Below, one piece after another: positions 8,208 through 17,298 of a stretch of DNA of 64,000 nucleotides. The notes under the pieces are model-generated. The model was not told the DNA's origin. It was given only the letters and a program-made list of their open reading frames with translations, and ran no database searches. Numbering within the stretch: position 1 is the first letter of the stretch; every line of letters starts with the position of its first letter. The position numbers and the translations under genes are program-made. Source of the stretch: [Leptolyngbya] sp. PCC 7376 (GTDB lineage Bacteria; Cyanobacteriota; Cyanobacteriia; Cyanobacteriales; MRBY01); the NCBI RefSeq assembly GCF_000316605.1, contig NC_019683.1:1162036-1226035 (forward strand). The letters are read 5' to 3'.

Positions 8208-9737
8208 ATGACTGATTTCAACTGGACACAATTACAAAATGGCTCAGATATTCGTGGGGTCGCACTAAAAGGCATTGTCAACGAACCGGTCAATCTCACT
8301 GCGGAAAGGGTCACTCTATTAGGTAAAGCATTTGGCACTTGGTTATCTCAGCAGTTGGATCAGCCAACGGACAGACTGATAGTTGCAGTGGGTCGAGATA
8401 GTCGTTTATCTGGAGAAGCACTCAGTGCAGCAGTAACTACAGGGCTAACGTCATTGGGGATTCAGGTCTACGATGTGGCGATCGCCTCAACGCCTGCAAT
8501 GTTTATGAGCACGATTACAGAGGGCTTTGATTGTGATGGCGCAATTATGTTGACAGCAAGCCATCTCCCTTTCAATCGCAACGGTCTCAAGTTTTTCACA
8601 AAAAAAGGTGGCCTCGATAAACCTGACATCAAAGCAATCTTGGCCTTAGCCGCAGCAAATGAGTTTGAGGCGATCGCCACACCGGGCAACGTCACCGAGC
8701 GAGATTTAATGGCAGTCTATGCAGAACAATTGGTGAAGACGATCCGTGAAGGTGTGAATGCAAAAACAAATTTTGAGCAGCCTCTCAAAGGACTGAAAAT
8801 TGTAGTCGATGCGGGTAATGGTTCCGGTGGCTTCTATGTAGATCGCGTATTACAACCACTCGGTGCAGATACAACAGGTAGCCAATTTTTAGAGCCTGAC
8901 GGGATGTTCCCCAACCACATCCCCAACCCAGAAAACGAGACGGCAATGGCTGCAATTTCAGCAGCAGTAACGGCGAACAAAGCTGATTTTGGCATTATTT
9001 TCGACACTGATGTAGATCGAGGAGCAGCAGTAGATCCATCAGGAAAAGAGCTCAACCGCAATCGCTTAATTGCCCTAATGTCCGTCGTTGTACTGCGGGA
9101 GCATCCCGGCTCAACCATTGTGACGGACTCGATCACATCCGATGGACTCGCAACTTTTATTGAGCAAGATTTAGGGGGCGTACATTTCCGATATCGACGC
9201 GGCTATAAAAATGTGATCAATCAGGCGATCGCCCTTAATGAATCAGGAGAAGAATCATGGTTAGCCATTGAAACCTCAGGACATGGCGCGATGAAAGAAA
9301 ACCATTTCCTCGACGACGGTGCATATCTCATCACCAAACTTTTAGTCGAAGTCGCCAAGCTCCATGAACAAGGCAAAACTATCACTGATTTAATTGCGAC
9401 TCTCCAAGAACCAGTGGAGAGCGAAGAATTCCGCTTTAAAATCACTGAATCTGACTTTAAAACCTATGGATTGGGAGTCATTGAGAAATTAAAAGACTTC
9501 GCAGCTCAACAAGAAAACTGGCAAATTGTCCCCAAAAACCGCGAAGGTATCCGTGTTTCTTGCAAATCCTCAGGCCAAGATGGTTGGTTTTTATTACGTC
9601 TCTCACTGCATGATCCAGTGATGCCATTAAACGTCGAATCTAATGTAAAAGGCGGCGTTGAGAAAATCAACAGTCAACTTTTAGAGTTTCTACAGAAATA
9701 CGAAGATTTAACGATAGGAGAATTTGGCAAAGTGTAA
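8208..9737 (+). CDS. Phosphoglucomutase/phosphomannomutase family protein (SHLP type)
   Basis: This 509-residue alpha-D-phosphohexomutase has the four-domain fold. The early AVGRDSRLSGEAL motif is followed by the phosphoserine loop TASHLPFNRNGLKFF at about residue 120, the metal loop FDTDVDRGAAVD at about residue 265, and a sugar-binding segment ETSGHGAMKENHFLDDGAYL. The phosphate-binding C-terminal loop is unlike the standard RxSGTEP motif. The SHLP loop replaces the usual SHNP, as in the plastid PGM-like proteins of plants (At1g70820 type). The true substrate is therefore uncertain. It is divergent from bicA and appears monocistronic. Confidence 0.85.
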   Translation: MTDFNWTQLQNGSDIRGVALKGIVNEPVNLTAERVTLLGKAFGTWLSQQLDQPTDRLIVAVGRDSRLSGEALSAAVTTGLTSLGIQVYDVAIASTPAMFMSTITEGFDCDGAIMLTASHLPFNRNGLKFFTKKGGLDKPDIKAILALAAANEFEAIATPGNVTERDLMAVYAEQLVKTIREGVNAKTNFEQPLKGLKIVVDAGNGSGGFYVDRVLQPLGADTTGSQFLEPDGMFPNHIPNPENETAMAAISAAVTANKADFGIIFDTDVDRGAAVDPSGKELNRNRLIALMSVVVLREHPGSTIVTDSITSDGLATFIEQDLGGVHFRYRRGYKNVINQAIALNESGEESWLAIETSGHGAMKENHFLDDGAYLITKLLVEVAKLHEQGKTITDLIATLQEPVESEEFRFKITESDFKTYGLGVIEKLKDFAAQQENWQIVPKNREGIRVSCKSSGQDGWFLLRLSLHDPVMPLNVESNVKGGVEKINSQLLEFLQKYEDLTIGEFGKV

Positions 9738-10803
9738 CCATACCTTACGCAACTTTTCTTTCTGTCAACATTCAGGTCATATCAAGCATGTTTTGTTACT
9801 AGCTTGAGAAAAACTTTATACAAGAGTAATTTAGTTGCGAAATCACACGATCTTCTGCAACTTAAAATCACGTTAGTCGAGCATTCACTCTCATTTAAAG
9901 TAAATGCTTAAATTCAAATATCAATTAGTCCAAAACTGAATAAAGTATTAAGCTCAATCATCATAATGCTCGCATTCCAAATCAGTAGAAAAAAATATAG
10001 CCTCTAAAGCTTGTCTCTATTCACTAGCTCTCAGCAGACGGCGATCGCCACCGATACATTCGATCAATAACTATTAGTCTTAAGCTTACTGAAGATATTG
10101 TCACTAGCTCTGACAGCTTTTAAATTAGTCCCACAGCTAAAGCAGTCGGACTCATGGATATAAACGTGATAAGCACCAAATATTTTTTAGCGATATCACC
10201 AAAAACAATTCTACTCATCTCTAGTTCAGACAAGGGCTAGAGTATATTTCACAGTACTTGCCATTGTGTTCACCTGAATGCAGAAAAATACAATAAGTCA
10301 GACAAGATTGGGGTCAAAAACCAAATAAATACATTAAGTCAACTAAGCTTTAATACTCAAAAAAACTGTTGGCAAAATATTAAGAAGCCTGTACAGATGT
10401 AATCATCAACTTGATAAAGTCAACATTCAAAAACCTTCCAACATATACTTTCTGATCTCAAACATTAAGAGTTCATTAGCCTGGATTTGACATCAGAAAA
10501 ACACATCTAGGATGAACGTAATGATGAACAAGTTTTTATTTTTAAAACTATATCAATTCTAAAAACAATCTGTATTAACAGCTTATAACTTCAATTCAAA
10601 CTACTTGTTGAAGTGCTCATATTTTTCAAAAAATCGCTAATTCTTCGAGATTAGCATCTACTTGTTAATAAAGAGAAAACCATAAGTTAAGGACAGCTCA
10701 ATATCATCGTTTTGATTATTACCATCACCACGAAGATTCATCCCTCGGAATACAACACAACTATCACCCTTGTATCTCACCCCCCATAACCATTAGGAAT
10801 TTC
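9738..10803. other. Long AT-rich intergenic region
   Basis: About 1.07 kb separates two plus-strand genes. It is visibly AT-rich with frequent stops in all frames and contains one HIP1 site near 10040. The longest start-to-stop frames are under about 30 codons and look like nothing known. There is no obvious terminator with a T-tract, tRNA or repeat array. It may contain the promoter and a long leader of the receiver gene at 10819, or an unannotated non-coding RNA. Confidence 0.5.
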
Positions 10804-10818
10804 TTGGAGTTACCAATC

Positions 10819-11208
10819 ATGAATTCAAAAATTTTGCTCATCGAAGACGAAGACGGCCTACGGCAAAGCCTATTAATGATGTTGATGGCCGAAGGCTATG
10901 AAGTCGTCAGTGCCGAAGACGGTAGCATCGGTGTTGATTTAGCGATAACGGAATTGCCAGATGTCATTATCTGCGACCTCATCATGCCTCGCTTATGTGG
11001 CGATCGCGTCCTAGATATCCTTCGCAACGAACCTGTTACAGAGCAAACCCCATTTATCTGTATTAGTTCCGAGAATCAACAAACCACCCCTAGTCCAGTT
11101 AAAGATTTACATCAGCAAAACTATCTTCAGAAACCCTTTAGCCGCACAGATCTACTCGGTGCAATTCATCGGCATCTGTTGCCTATGACAGCGTTAGCGA
11201 CCGGATAA
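10819..11208 (+). CDS. Single-domain response regulator (CheY-like receiver)
   Basis: This 129-residue stand-alone receiver has acidic pocket residues in LLIEDEDG, the phospho-acceptor Asp in [11 protein letters not shown] (about residue 54), Ser in FICISSENQ and the conserved Lys in YLQKPFS. No output domain follows. I chose the ATG at 10819, preceded by GGAG at 10806-10809, over an in-frame TTG at 10804. No histidine kinase is adjacent, so the partner is unknown. Its 3' end overlaps the convergent tatC by 15 nt, so the two transcripts are antisense at their ends. A long gene-free region precedes it. Confidence 0.9.
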   Translation: MNSKILLIEDEDGLRQSLLMMLMAEGYEVVSAEDGSIGVDLAITELPDVIICDLIMPRLCGDRVLDILRNEPVTEQTPFICISSENQQTTPSPVKDLHQQNYLQKPFSRTDLLGAIHRHLLPMTALATG

Positions 11209-11952
11209 CTTGACCACACCAATGCCGCCGAAATATAGGCCGAGTACAGCTCCGGCTAACAATGATTGGGTCAGAGGGTCTGTAGAGGGCGTAATAACCG
11301 CGCCAAGGATTACAGAACTTAGAACCACCACGCGCCAGCCCTTGAGCATCATTTCGGAGGAGACAATCCCTAACCATGCCAAAATCATTTGGACGACGGG
11401 AACTTGGAAGGCGAGTCCAGTAAAAAACATTAAGCCTAAAATCAGCTCGAAATACCGTTCGATTGACCATGCGGCCTCAACCACATCAGCACCATAGGCA
11501 ATAAAAAAGTTTAGGGCTGCGGGAATAAGAGCAACATAGGAAAATGCCAATCCTGCAAAAAAGAGAACGCCAGACCCCAAAACAACTGGAGCTAATAGTC
11601 GTCGTTCGCCACGGGTCAACCCGGGTAATACAAACAGAATGATCTGGAACAGAATAAATGGGCTTGCGAGGAGCGCACCTGTATAGCCTGCAACTTTAAA
11701 GGAGAGAAAGAAAAATTCTCCGGGGGCAACCTGAATAAATTTGACGCCAGCAGCAGGTGCTTCCAAGATTTGTACAATCGGTTTAACAAAGAAAAAGCAA
11801 GCAATCCATCCAACTACAACGGAGATTAAGGCATAAAAAATCCGTAGACGCAGCTCTTCAAGGTGATCGAAAAAGGACATTTCGACCTCATCGGGCAATT
11901 CGTCCATCGGATCAGGATTATCAGCAGGGGGCTTGGATTGAAGGCTGGTCAT
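11194..11952 (-). CDS. tatC: Twin-arginine translocase subunit TatC
   Basis: TatC is the multi-span subunit of the Tat complex that recognises twin-arginine signal peptides and exports folded proteins to the periplasm or thylakoid lumen. The protein has 252 residues and six predicted helices. The signature N-terminal segment [20 protein letters not shown] follows a 25-residue polar leader, and the late [17 protein letters not shown] and [22 protein letters not shown] motifs are typical. It is convergent with the receiver gene, with a 15-nt overlap of coding ends. No tatA or tatB lies nearby, which is common in cyanobacteria. Confidence 0.96.
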   Translation of the reverse strand: MTSLQSKPPADNPDPMDELPDEVEMSFFDHLEELRLRIFYALISVVVGWIACFFFVKPIVQILEAPAAGVKFIQVAPGEFFFLSFKVAGYTGALLASPFILFQIILFVLPGLTRGERRLLAPVVLGSGVLFFAGLAFSYVALIPAALNFFIAYGADVVEAAWSIERYFELILGLMFFTGLAFQVPVVQMILAWLGIVSSEMMLKGWRVVVLSSVILGAVITPSTDPLTQSLLAGAVLGLYFGGIGVVKLSGR

Positions 11953-12078
11953 GGGTTGCTTAGGTTTAGGGGGGTTTTAGAAACCAGATACTGTGTGCTT
12001 ATTTTAACGAAGTGATGGCAAGGAATTGTGTACAAAAAGAGCCATCTATTTTGGATTTCTAAGTCTAGGCCTCTTGTT

Positions 12079-12522
12079 TTAGCCTTTCAGTTGGTAGACG
12101 CGCTGCCATTGTTCGGCTGTGACTTTAAAGTTTGTACTGCCAGGTGTATGGATAACGTCGAGGTCGCGGAGGGTGCGATCAAAGCGTAATTCATGTTTGC
12201 GGAGGGGTTGACCCAAAAGCTTGCGAAAAAAACGTATAGTAGTGCGGGCTTTGGTTGTGCGAATGCGGATTGGTTCTGTCCAATAATCAAGATCAGCAAT
12301 GTCGTCAGGACGCAAAATTTCTGGGGTTGTCATCACGGTGGCGATCGCATAAATCCCAGCATTAGGGCCTGCAACCCAAATCAAGACCCCATCACCAGGC
12401 TGAACTTTGTCACGATAACGGGTGACCAGCCAAGGCATTTCATCCAGTTCACGGATCGCGTCAAAAATCCGGTGGTATTTAGGGTTTGCTTGGAACAGCC
12501 AGTACGCCATAATTCGGGGCAT
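12079..12522 (-). CDS. EVE domain protein
   Basis: This 147-residue single-domain protein of the EVE (PUA-like) superfamily carries AYWLFQANPKYHRIFDAI at the start, the DKVQPGDGVLIWVAGPNAGIYAIATV core strand pair and a C-terminal VTAEQWQRVYQL helix. EVE domains bind modified bases in DNA or RNA and often occur near restriction systems, although none is adjacent here. The first ATG is at 12522, and an internal ATG four codons later (12510) fits related proteins equally well. No clear ribosome-binding site decides between them. The biochemical role is unknown. Confidence 0.85.
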   Translation of the reverse strand: MPRIMAYWLFQANPKYHRIFDAIRELDEMPWLVTRYRDKVQPGDGVLIWVAGPNAGIYAIATVMTTPEILRPDDIADLDYWTEPIRIRTTKARTTIRFFRKLLGQPLRKHELRFDRTLRDLDVIHTPGSTNFKVTAEQWQRVYQLKG

Positions 12523-12640
12523 TCAGGTAGATTGTCTCAGCATAAATGTTGGTGATACCCTGCTGTCAATGTTAAGGATGCTTTGGTTCGCGTGAATAAT
12601 TCCCTATTAGGCTATATCGTTCGAGGGGCTGTCCTCTACA

Positions 12641-13963
12641 ATGGCGGATATGAAAGTCCCTTCTGACATGCCAATGGTGTCGAGTCGTACACTCTATCCA
12701 CAGCTTGCATCGCTACTGATTTATCAGGGTGTATTTGATTGCCCAATTGGTCAGGCATTTTTAGAGCTCTTGCAGCGACTCTACACGGATCAGTCTGTAC
12801 AAAACAGTGATACGACGGCAACAACGGAATGTCTTAAGTGCTATGGTCAGTTTTTTCGGGAACTGGCGATCGCCGATCTGAGTTGGCAGGATTGGCTCGT
12901 GCAACGTATTTTGCAAGACGATAATCCCTTTAGTCAGCAAGCTCAACGTAAACCGCTACAAGAAATTACGACACCACTCCAGCACGCTGTTCGCCATGAT
13001 CTCAAAATCCTGCAACAGATCTATCAGTGCCAGCCAAATACTTTTAGCCATTGGGTACAGGTCGCAACACAAGTTACCGCGCCGGTGATTCCTTGGGATG
13101 GCGATCGCCTTTCCGATGAATTTCTTCACCACCAGAATCTTTGGTCGACCGCTGTTGACCCCTTAGCTAGCTACTACCATGGGCATGGTGTTGGTCAATT
13201 TGCCCAGTACAATGCTTTCCGCTGGCAAGAGAACAAATTACAAAATATTGCCGATCCAGATTGGTTACCTCTCGATGACCTCGTCGGTTATGACCATGAA
13301 AAAGCAGCGTTGATCCAGAATACGGAATGTCTTCTGACAGGCTTACCTTCCCTCAATGTCTTGCTCTATGGCAGTCGTGGTTCCGGCAAATCATCCCTAA
13401 TTAAATCTTTATTGGGGGAATACCATACCCGTGGTCTACGGTTAGTCGAAGTCAATAAACAAAGCTTTCACCATTTACCCGCTATTGTTGAAGTCCTCCG
13501 GCAACAACCCCAGAAGTTCATTATTTTTGCCGATGACCTCTCCTTTGAAGAGGATGATGATGTGTTTAAAGCCCTAAAAGTAGTTTTAGAAGGGAGTATT
13601 CGAGCCAAAGCTAATAATGTTGTTGTGTATGCAACTTCGAATCGCCGTCACTTGGTGCGAGAATTTTTTGATGAGCGTCCTCGACCGAGTGATGCCCATG
13701 AGATCCATAATTGGGATACGGTGCAGGAAAAATTATCCTTTAGCGATCGCTTCGGCCTGACTTTAACCTTTAAACCTGCGAACCAAGATACCTATCTCGA
13801 TATTGTGCATCACCTTGCCAAACGTGCCAGTCTTCAGCTCGACTCTGATACTTTAGAGTTTCGGGCAAAGCAATGGGCTACTCGCCATAACGGACGTTCT
13901 GGACGCACTGCTCGACAATTTGTCGATTTTTTAGTCGGTGAACAAGCCCTTAATCTTTCTTAA
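12641..13963 (+). CDS. DUF815 AAA-type ATP-binding protein
   Basis: This 440-residue predicted ATPase has a divergent N-terminal half of about 215 residues followed by the DUF815 domain: GYDHEKAALIQNTECLLTGL, a Walker A GSRGSGKSSL at about residue 245, and a Walker B FIIFADDLSFEEDDD. A distinctive YATSNRRHLVREFFDERP segment and an arginine-rich sensor region near NGRSGRTARQF close the domain. The family is widespread but its function is unknown. The next gene (a membrane-anchored coiled-coil protein) begins 14 nt after the stop, so the two are likely co-transcribed. An internal ATG at 12650 is an alternative start. Confidence 0.88.
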   Translation: MADMKVPSDMPMVSSRTLYPQLASLLIYQGVFDCPIGQAFLELLQRLYTDQSVQNSDTTATTECLKCYGQFFRELAIADLSWQDWLVQRILQDDNPFSQQAQRKPLQEITTPLQHAVRHDLKILQQIYQCQPNTFSHWVQVATQVTAPVIPWDGDRLSDEFLHHQNLWSTAVDPLASYYHGHGVGQFAQYNAFRWQENKLQNIADPDWLPLDDLVGYDHEKAALIQNTECLLTGLPSLNVLLYGSRGSGKSSLIKSLLGEYHTRGLRLVEVNKQSFHHLPAIVEVLRQQPQKFIIFADDLSFEEDDDVFKALKVVLEGSIRAKANNVVVYATSNRRHLVREFFDERPRPSDAHEIHNWDTVQEKLSFSDRFGLTLTFKPANQDTYLDIVHHLAKRASLQLDSDTLEFRAKQWATRHNGRSGRTARQFVDFLVGEQALNLS

Positions 13964-13977
13964 ATCGTTCAGAGAAT

Positions 13978-15183
13978 ATGGCCATGCTCGGTAAATTTCC
14001 TCGTACAATTCTATTCGCAAGTCTATTTGTGTTTAGCGCGACGGCAGTCTGGCAACGTGATGTGAGAAATGGGGCGATCGCTGCCCTCCTGACAGGTTGT
14101 GGCATGGCAGGTGGTTCAATTCTTGTCGAGAGAGAGCGCAAACAAGCTGAGCAACGGGAAAAAGACGAGATCCAAGACTCTTTGAAAGTACTGCGGCAAG
14201 AGCAGACTCATCTCGATCTTTATGTCAATGAAGCTTTCGAGCTCGAACAAGAACTCTCTGCAAGTGTGCGATCGCTCAAATCAGAACGATTACGGCTCTT
14301 GAACCGCATTAATACCCTCAATGATCAACGCAACGAAATAACCGCTGAGGTTAAACAGTTACAGGAAGAAAATCTCGCCCAAACCCAATTGCAGGAGACA
14401 ACTCAAGCCAGTCTCTCTGAGCTACAAATTCAATACCAACAGCTACAAGACAAGCTTGATTCCCATGCTGCCCTTGATGCTCTCGCCCCCGAAATCCGTC
14501 TAACCCGAGTCCAACAACGCCTTGCCCATGTGCGCCGAAAACTTGCAGAACATCAACATCAACAAAAACTCCTGCAAACGGAATGTGCGATCGCCCAAGA
14601 ACAAAAAATTGATTTAGAAGGCGCACTCTACGATCTCAAGGCCGAATTTAATGTCCTTGAGCAACGCTATACAGAGATGCAAGATAATCTTGACTTCACA
14701 ACGGCCAAGTACCGTGAGATGTCCTTTAACCTACTCGGCAGCCAAGCCGCAATTAAACGTTTAACTCGCGACATTTTGCATAAGCGTCAAGAAAAAGCCG
14801 TTCTTTTAACAGAGCTAAAAAGTCTGCAAGCAATACCTCCTTCACCGATTGAGGAGCAGACCCTAGACCTACTACCCACGGCTTGGCAAGCATGGTTCCG
14901 CTTTGTTCAAAATCTTGCCCCAGAAGAACAAGCCTTTTTAAAAATCATTCTTTATCGCCAAAATCTAGTGGCTGTCCCCACAGAATTTCCGAGTATGTCC
15001 CATGCACCAATTGAAACATTGGCAACAGTACTCCAGGAGCGTGCAGAAAGTTTCCTTGGGGAGTCGCCTTTTGAACGAGTCGCGGATCGTCCTCTCTTAC
15101 AACTCAAAGCAGAATATCATTCGCTTCTCTCCCAATCTGTACTTGTTCCTATTACGGAAGACACATTTGAGACAAAAAGTTAG
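13978..15183 (+). CDS. Membrane-anchored coiled-coil protein with TerB-C-like end
   Basis: This 401-residue protein opens with two short hydrophobic segments within the first 45 residues (RTILFASLFVFSATAVW; GAIAALLTGCGMAGGSIL). A long heptad-rich coiled coil of about 240 residues follows, dense in Glu, Gln, Lys and Leu. The C-terminal 100 residues (LAPEEQAFLKIILYRQN, ending near LLQLKAEYHSLL) resemble the TerB-C domain of tellurium-resistance-associated proteins. That match is from pattern memory and is tentative. It starts 14 nt after the DUF815 gene, suggesting a two-gene unit. No function can be assigned. Confidence 0.75.
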   Translation: MAMLGKFPRTILFASLFVFSATAVWQRDVRNGAIAALLTGCGMAGGSILVERERKQAEQREKDEIQDSLKVLRQEQTHLDLYVNEAFELEQELSASVRSLKSERLRLLNRINTLNDQRNEITAEVKQLQEENLAQTQLQETTQASLSELQIQYQQLQDKLDSHAALDALAPEIRLTRVQQRLAHVRRKLAEHQHQQKLLQTECAIAQEQKIDLEGALYDLKAEFNVLEQRYTEMQDNLDFTTAKYREMSFNLLGSQAAIKRLTRDILHKRQEKAVLLTELKSLQAIPPSPIEEQTLDLLPTAWQAWFRFVQNLAPEEQAFLKIILYRQNLVAVPTEFPSMSHAPIETLATVLQERAESFLGESPFERVADRPLLQLKAEYHSLLSQSVLVPITEDTFETKS

Positions 15184-15337
15184 TCATTGATGATATTGTT
15201 TAGGTTTTTTTAATCAAAAAATCGTTGCAGGCTACACAGTTCTGCTACGTTTCATGGGTAGAATAACGATATAAAACCAAATTTTTAGTTATCACATTTT
15301 AGTTCTCTATCCCTAAGGGTAGAAAACTTCATAAATT

Positions 15338-15517
15338 ATGGAATCCAGTGGCTCTCCCGGCAAACCTGCCGATCTCCCTCCTAGATGGTCTGATCTGCTT
15401 GGTACAGTGATCGCCCTCCTCACCCTGACCACTCCCTTGTTGATCATCGGCTACTACTCCTATCGTCCCGCTGCGCCTGATATGGTGCCGGAGCTGAGTT
15501 CACGACTGATTGAGTAA
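15338..15517 (+). CDS. Small single-span membrane protein
   Basis: This is a 59-residue frame beginning MESSGSPGKPADLPPRWSDL. One hydrophobic helix (about residues 22-41, GTVIALLTLTTPLLIIGYYS) is followed by a short polar tail ending SSRLIE. The composition (Pro-rich head, strong helix, acidic tail) looks like a genuine small cyanobacterial membrane protein rather than chance, but I do not recognise the family. It lies 154 nt after the coiled-coil gene and 141 nt before ppa. Confidence 0.6.
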   Translation: MESSGSPGKPADLPPRWSDLLGTVIALLTLTTPLLIIGYYSYRPAAPDMVPELSSRLIE

Positions 15518-15658
15518 TTTTTCTGGTAAATATACCGCTTCTGTGTAGAATGCTTGAGGGCGATCGCCTGAATTTTCAGCATTGGGGTTTTCCCGCGATG
15601 TTTTAGTTCAGCCGAGTCCTCAAAAGATTTTATATGGATTCATTAGGAGAAATTACCC

Positions 15659-16171
15659 GTGGACTTATCCCGCATTCCTGCTCAACCCGAACCCGGTTTA
15701 GTTAATGTTTTAGTTGAGATCACTGGCGGCAGCAAAAACAAGTATGAATTTGATAAAGACATGAATGCCTTTATCTTGGATCGGGTACTGTTTTCCTCTG
15801 TAAAGTATCCCTATGACTACGGTTTCATCCCCAACACCCTCGCTGATGATGGCGACCCTCTCGATGGCATGGTGATCATGGATGAGCCTACTTTCCCAGG
15901 TTGTGTGATTGCAGCTCGCCCTATTGGCATGATGGAAATGATTGACGGTGGCGATCGCGACGAAAAGATTCTTTGTGTACCCGCAGAAGATCCTCGCTAC
16001 AACGACATCAAATCCATTAAGCAAATTTCCCAGCATCGTCTAGATGAGATTGCTGAGTTCTTCGCATCATACAAAAATCTTGAAAAGAAAGAAGTTGAAA
16101 TCCTTGGTTGGAAGGATATCGACGCGGTTGCACCTCTCGTTGATGAGTGCATCAAAGCTTACGAAGGCTAA
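15659..16171 (+). CDS. ppa: Inorganic pyrophosphatase
   Basis: This soluble family I pyrophosphatase hydrolyses PPi to two phosphates and so pulls biosynthetic reactions forward. Its 170 residues are normal for bacteria. The active-site signature [11 protein letters not shown] and the neighbouring [17 protein letters not shown] and KKEVEILGW segments hold the metal- and phosphate-binding acids and lysines. The start is GTG at 15659, preceded by AGGAGA at 15645-15650 with an 8-nt spacer. A strong hairpin terminator follows at 16247-16280. Confidence 0.97.
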   Translation: MDLSRIPAQPEPGLVNVLVEITGGSKNKYEFDKDMNAFILDRVLFSSVKYPYDYGFIPNTLADDGDPLDGMVIMDEPTFPGCVIAARPIGMMEMIDGGDRDEKILCVPAEDPRYNDIKSIKQISQHRLDEIAEFFASYKNLEKKEVEILGWKDIDAVAPLVDECIKAYEG

Positions 16172-16246
16172 ACATTTTTCTAGCCAATATCTAGAGTTAT
16201 TTCAATCTCTGACTCTAGTAAGTATTAGCAGATCAAGAAAATAATC

Positions 16247-16280
16247 TAAGCATATGTCTTCGGAGATATGCTTATTTTTT
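16247..16280 (+). terminator. Rho-independent terminator after ppa
   Basis: The arms TAAGCATAT (16247-16255) and ATATGCTTA (16266-16274) pair perfectly. Inside them C-TTCG-G forms a stable tetraloop. Six Ts follow at 16275-16280. It lies between two convergent genes, so it may also stop the TetR transcript, although the T-run on that side is weak. Confidence 0.85.
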
Positions 16281-16290
16281 GTCTGAAATT

Positions 16291-16938
16291 CTAGGCTAAA
16301 ACACCATGGAGAAAGATATCGGCAATGCCTTCAGCCATTTCCCGCAAAGCTTCCGGAGACGCATTCGGGTCAGCAATCGTTGCATCAGAAAATCCGGCGA
16401 TCGCAAACATTCCTAAAAAGACCTGAGCGACAATTTGGGGATTCATCTTACGATAAATACCTTTATCCATTGCTGACTCAAAAAATGCCTCAGCAATATC
16501 AGTCATTTTATCAATTACTTCCGCTTGAATGCGTTCTCGTAATTCGGGATGGGATTGGGCTTCAATAAAACAAACTTTTAATAGGTCTTTGTTTTTGTGC
16601 ATATTAAGCATTCGCCGCCGCATCACTTGGGCGATCGCTTTATAGCTACCCATTTCACTTAGCTCAGTTAAAAAATCAGTCAACAAATCCATCCATCCCA
16701 AGGTCGCAACCTCTACAAGGATGGTTTTTTTATTCGTAAAATGACGGAAGAGTGTTCCCTCTGCCACATTAGCTTTAGCCGCTAATTCTTTGGTGGTAGT
16801 CTTTTCGTAACCTTTTTGGGCAAATAATTTTAAAGCTGCCCGAAGAATACGGTCGCGGGGTTGATCTTCGGCGCAATGCTCCGCCAATCCTGTTTTTGGT
16901 GATCGATCGATAAACATGACCATCCTTCTCATCCCCAC
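16291..16938 (-). CDS. TetR/AcrR family transcriptional regulator
   Basis: This 215-residue protein has an N-terminal TetR DNA-binding domain: DRILRAALKLFAQKGYEKTT, then TKELAAKANVAEGTLFRHFT with the recognition helix, ending at the basic NKKTIL. The C-terminal ligand domain is helical and not recognisable. Several Met codons cluster at the start (MGMRRMVMF), so the true N-terminus may lie up to seven codons in. It is divergent from the small Cys-rich gene at 17070 across a 131-nt gap that is a plausible operator site. The target genes are unknown. Confidence 0.9.
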   Translation of the reverse strand: MGMRRMVMFIDRSPKTGLAEHCAEDQPRDRILRAALKLFAQKGYEKTTTKELAAKANVAEGTLFRHFTNKKTILVEVATLGWMDLLTDFLTELSEMGSYKAIAQVMRRRMLNMHKNKDLLKVCFIEAQSHPELRERIQAEVIDKMTDIAEAFFESAMDKGIYRKMNPQIVAQVFLGMFAIAGFSDATIADPNASPEALREMAEGIADIFLHGVLA

Positions 16939-17069
16939 ACTAACAATGATGCGATACTCATTTAATTGTGTCTTAGAATACGAGGCATCATTGAGAAGCC
17001 TTCATAAAACTTGAGGTAACCAACCCATTAGCATTGCAATAGATTGAATCAAAAATATAGGGTGACGAG

Positions 17070-17258
17070 ATGGAAAATACAGCAGAATATTTTTGTGCTT
17101 ATTGTGGTGAAGGAAGTATAACTTTTATCGATTTAAGTGAAGGCTTCTTGCAAAATTATATTGAGGATTGTCAGGTTTGTTGTCGCCCGAATCGACTTTA
17201 CATTGAGATTAACGAAGAGACTCTCGATATTACGATTAATACAGATACGACTTATTAG
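17070..17258 (+). CDS. CPXCG-motif cysteine-rich small protein
   Basis: This 62-residue protein has two CxxC pairs, CAYCGEGS near residue 9 and CQVCCRPN near residue 34, separated by an acidic stretch. This is the layout of the CPXCG-motif family of putative zinc-ribbon proteins. The C-terminal acidic strand (IEINEETLDITI) is also characteristic. It is preceded by a GGGTGACGAG sequence that can act as a ribosome-binding site. The role is unknown, and it may sequester zinc or take part in protein-protein contacts. It is divergent from the TetR gene. Confidence 0.85.
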   Translation: MENTAEYFCAYCGEGSITFIDLSEGFLQNYIEDCQVCCRPNRLYIEINEETLDITINTDTTY

Positions 17259-17298
17259 AGCTTTGTTTTTCTTGGTAATTCATCTTTATTGAGCTGAG

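Noticed and set aside
7908-8231. Minus-strand 107-codon frame upstream of bicA
   Set aside because: It overlaps the start of the plus-strand mutase gene and has no family character; this region must carry divergent promoters.
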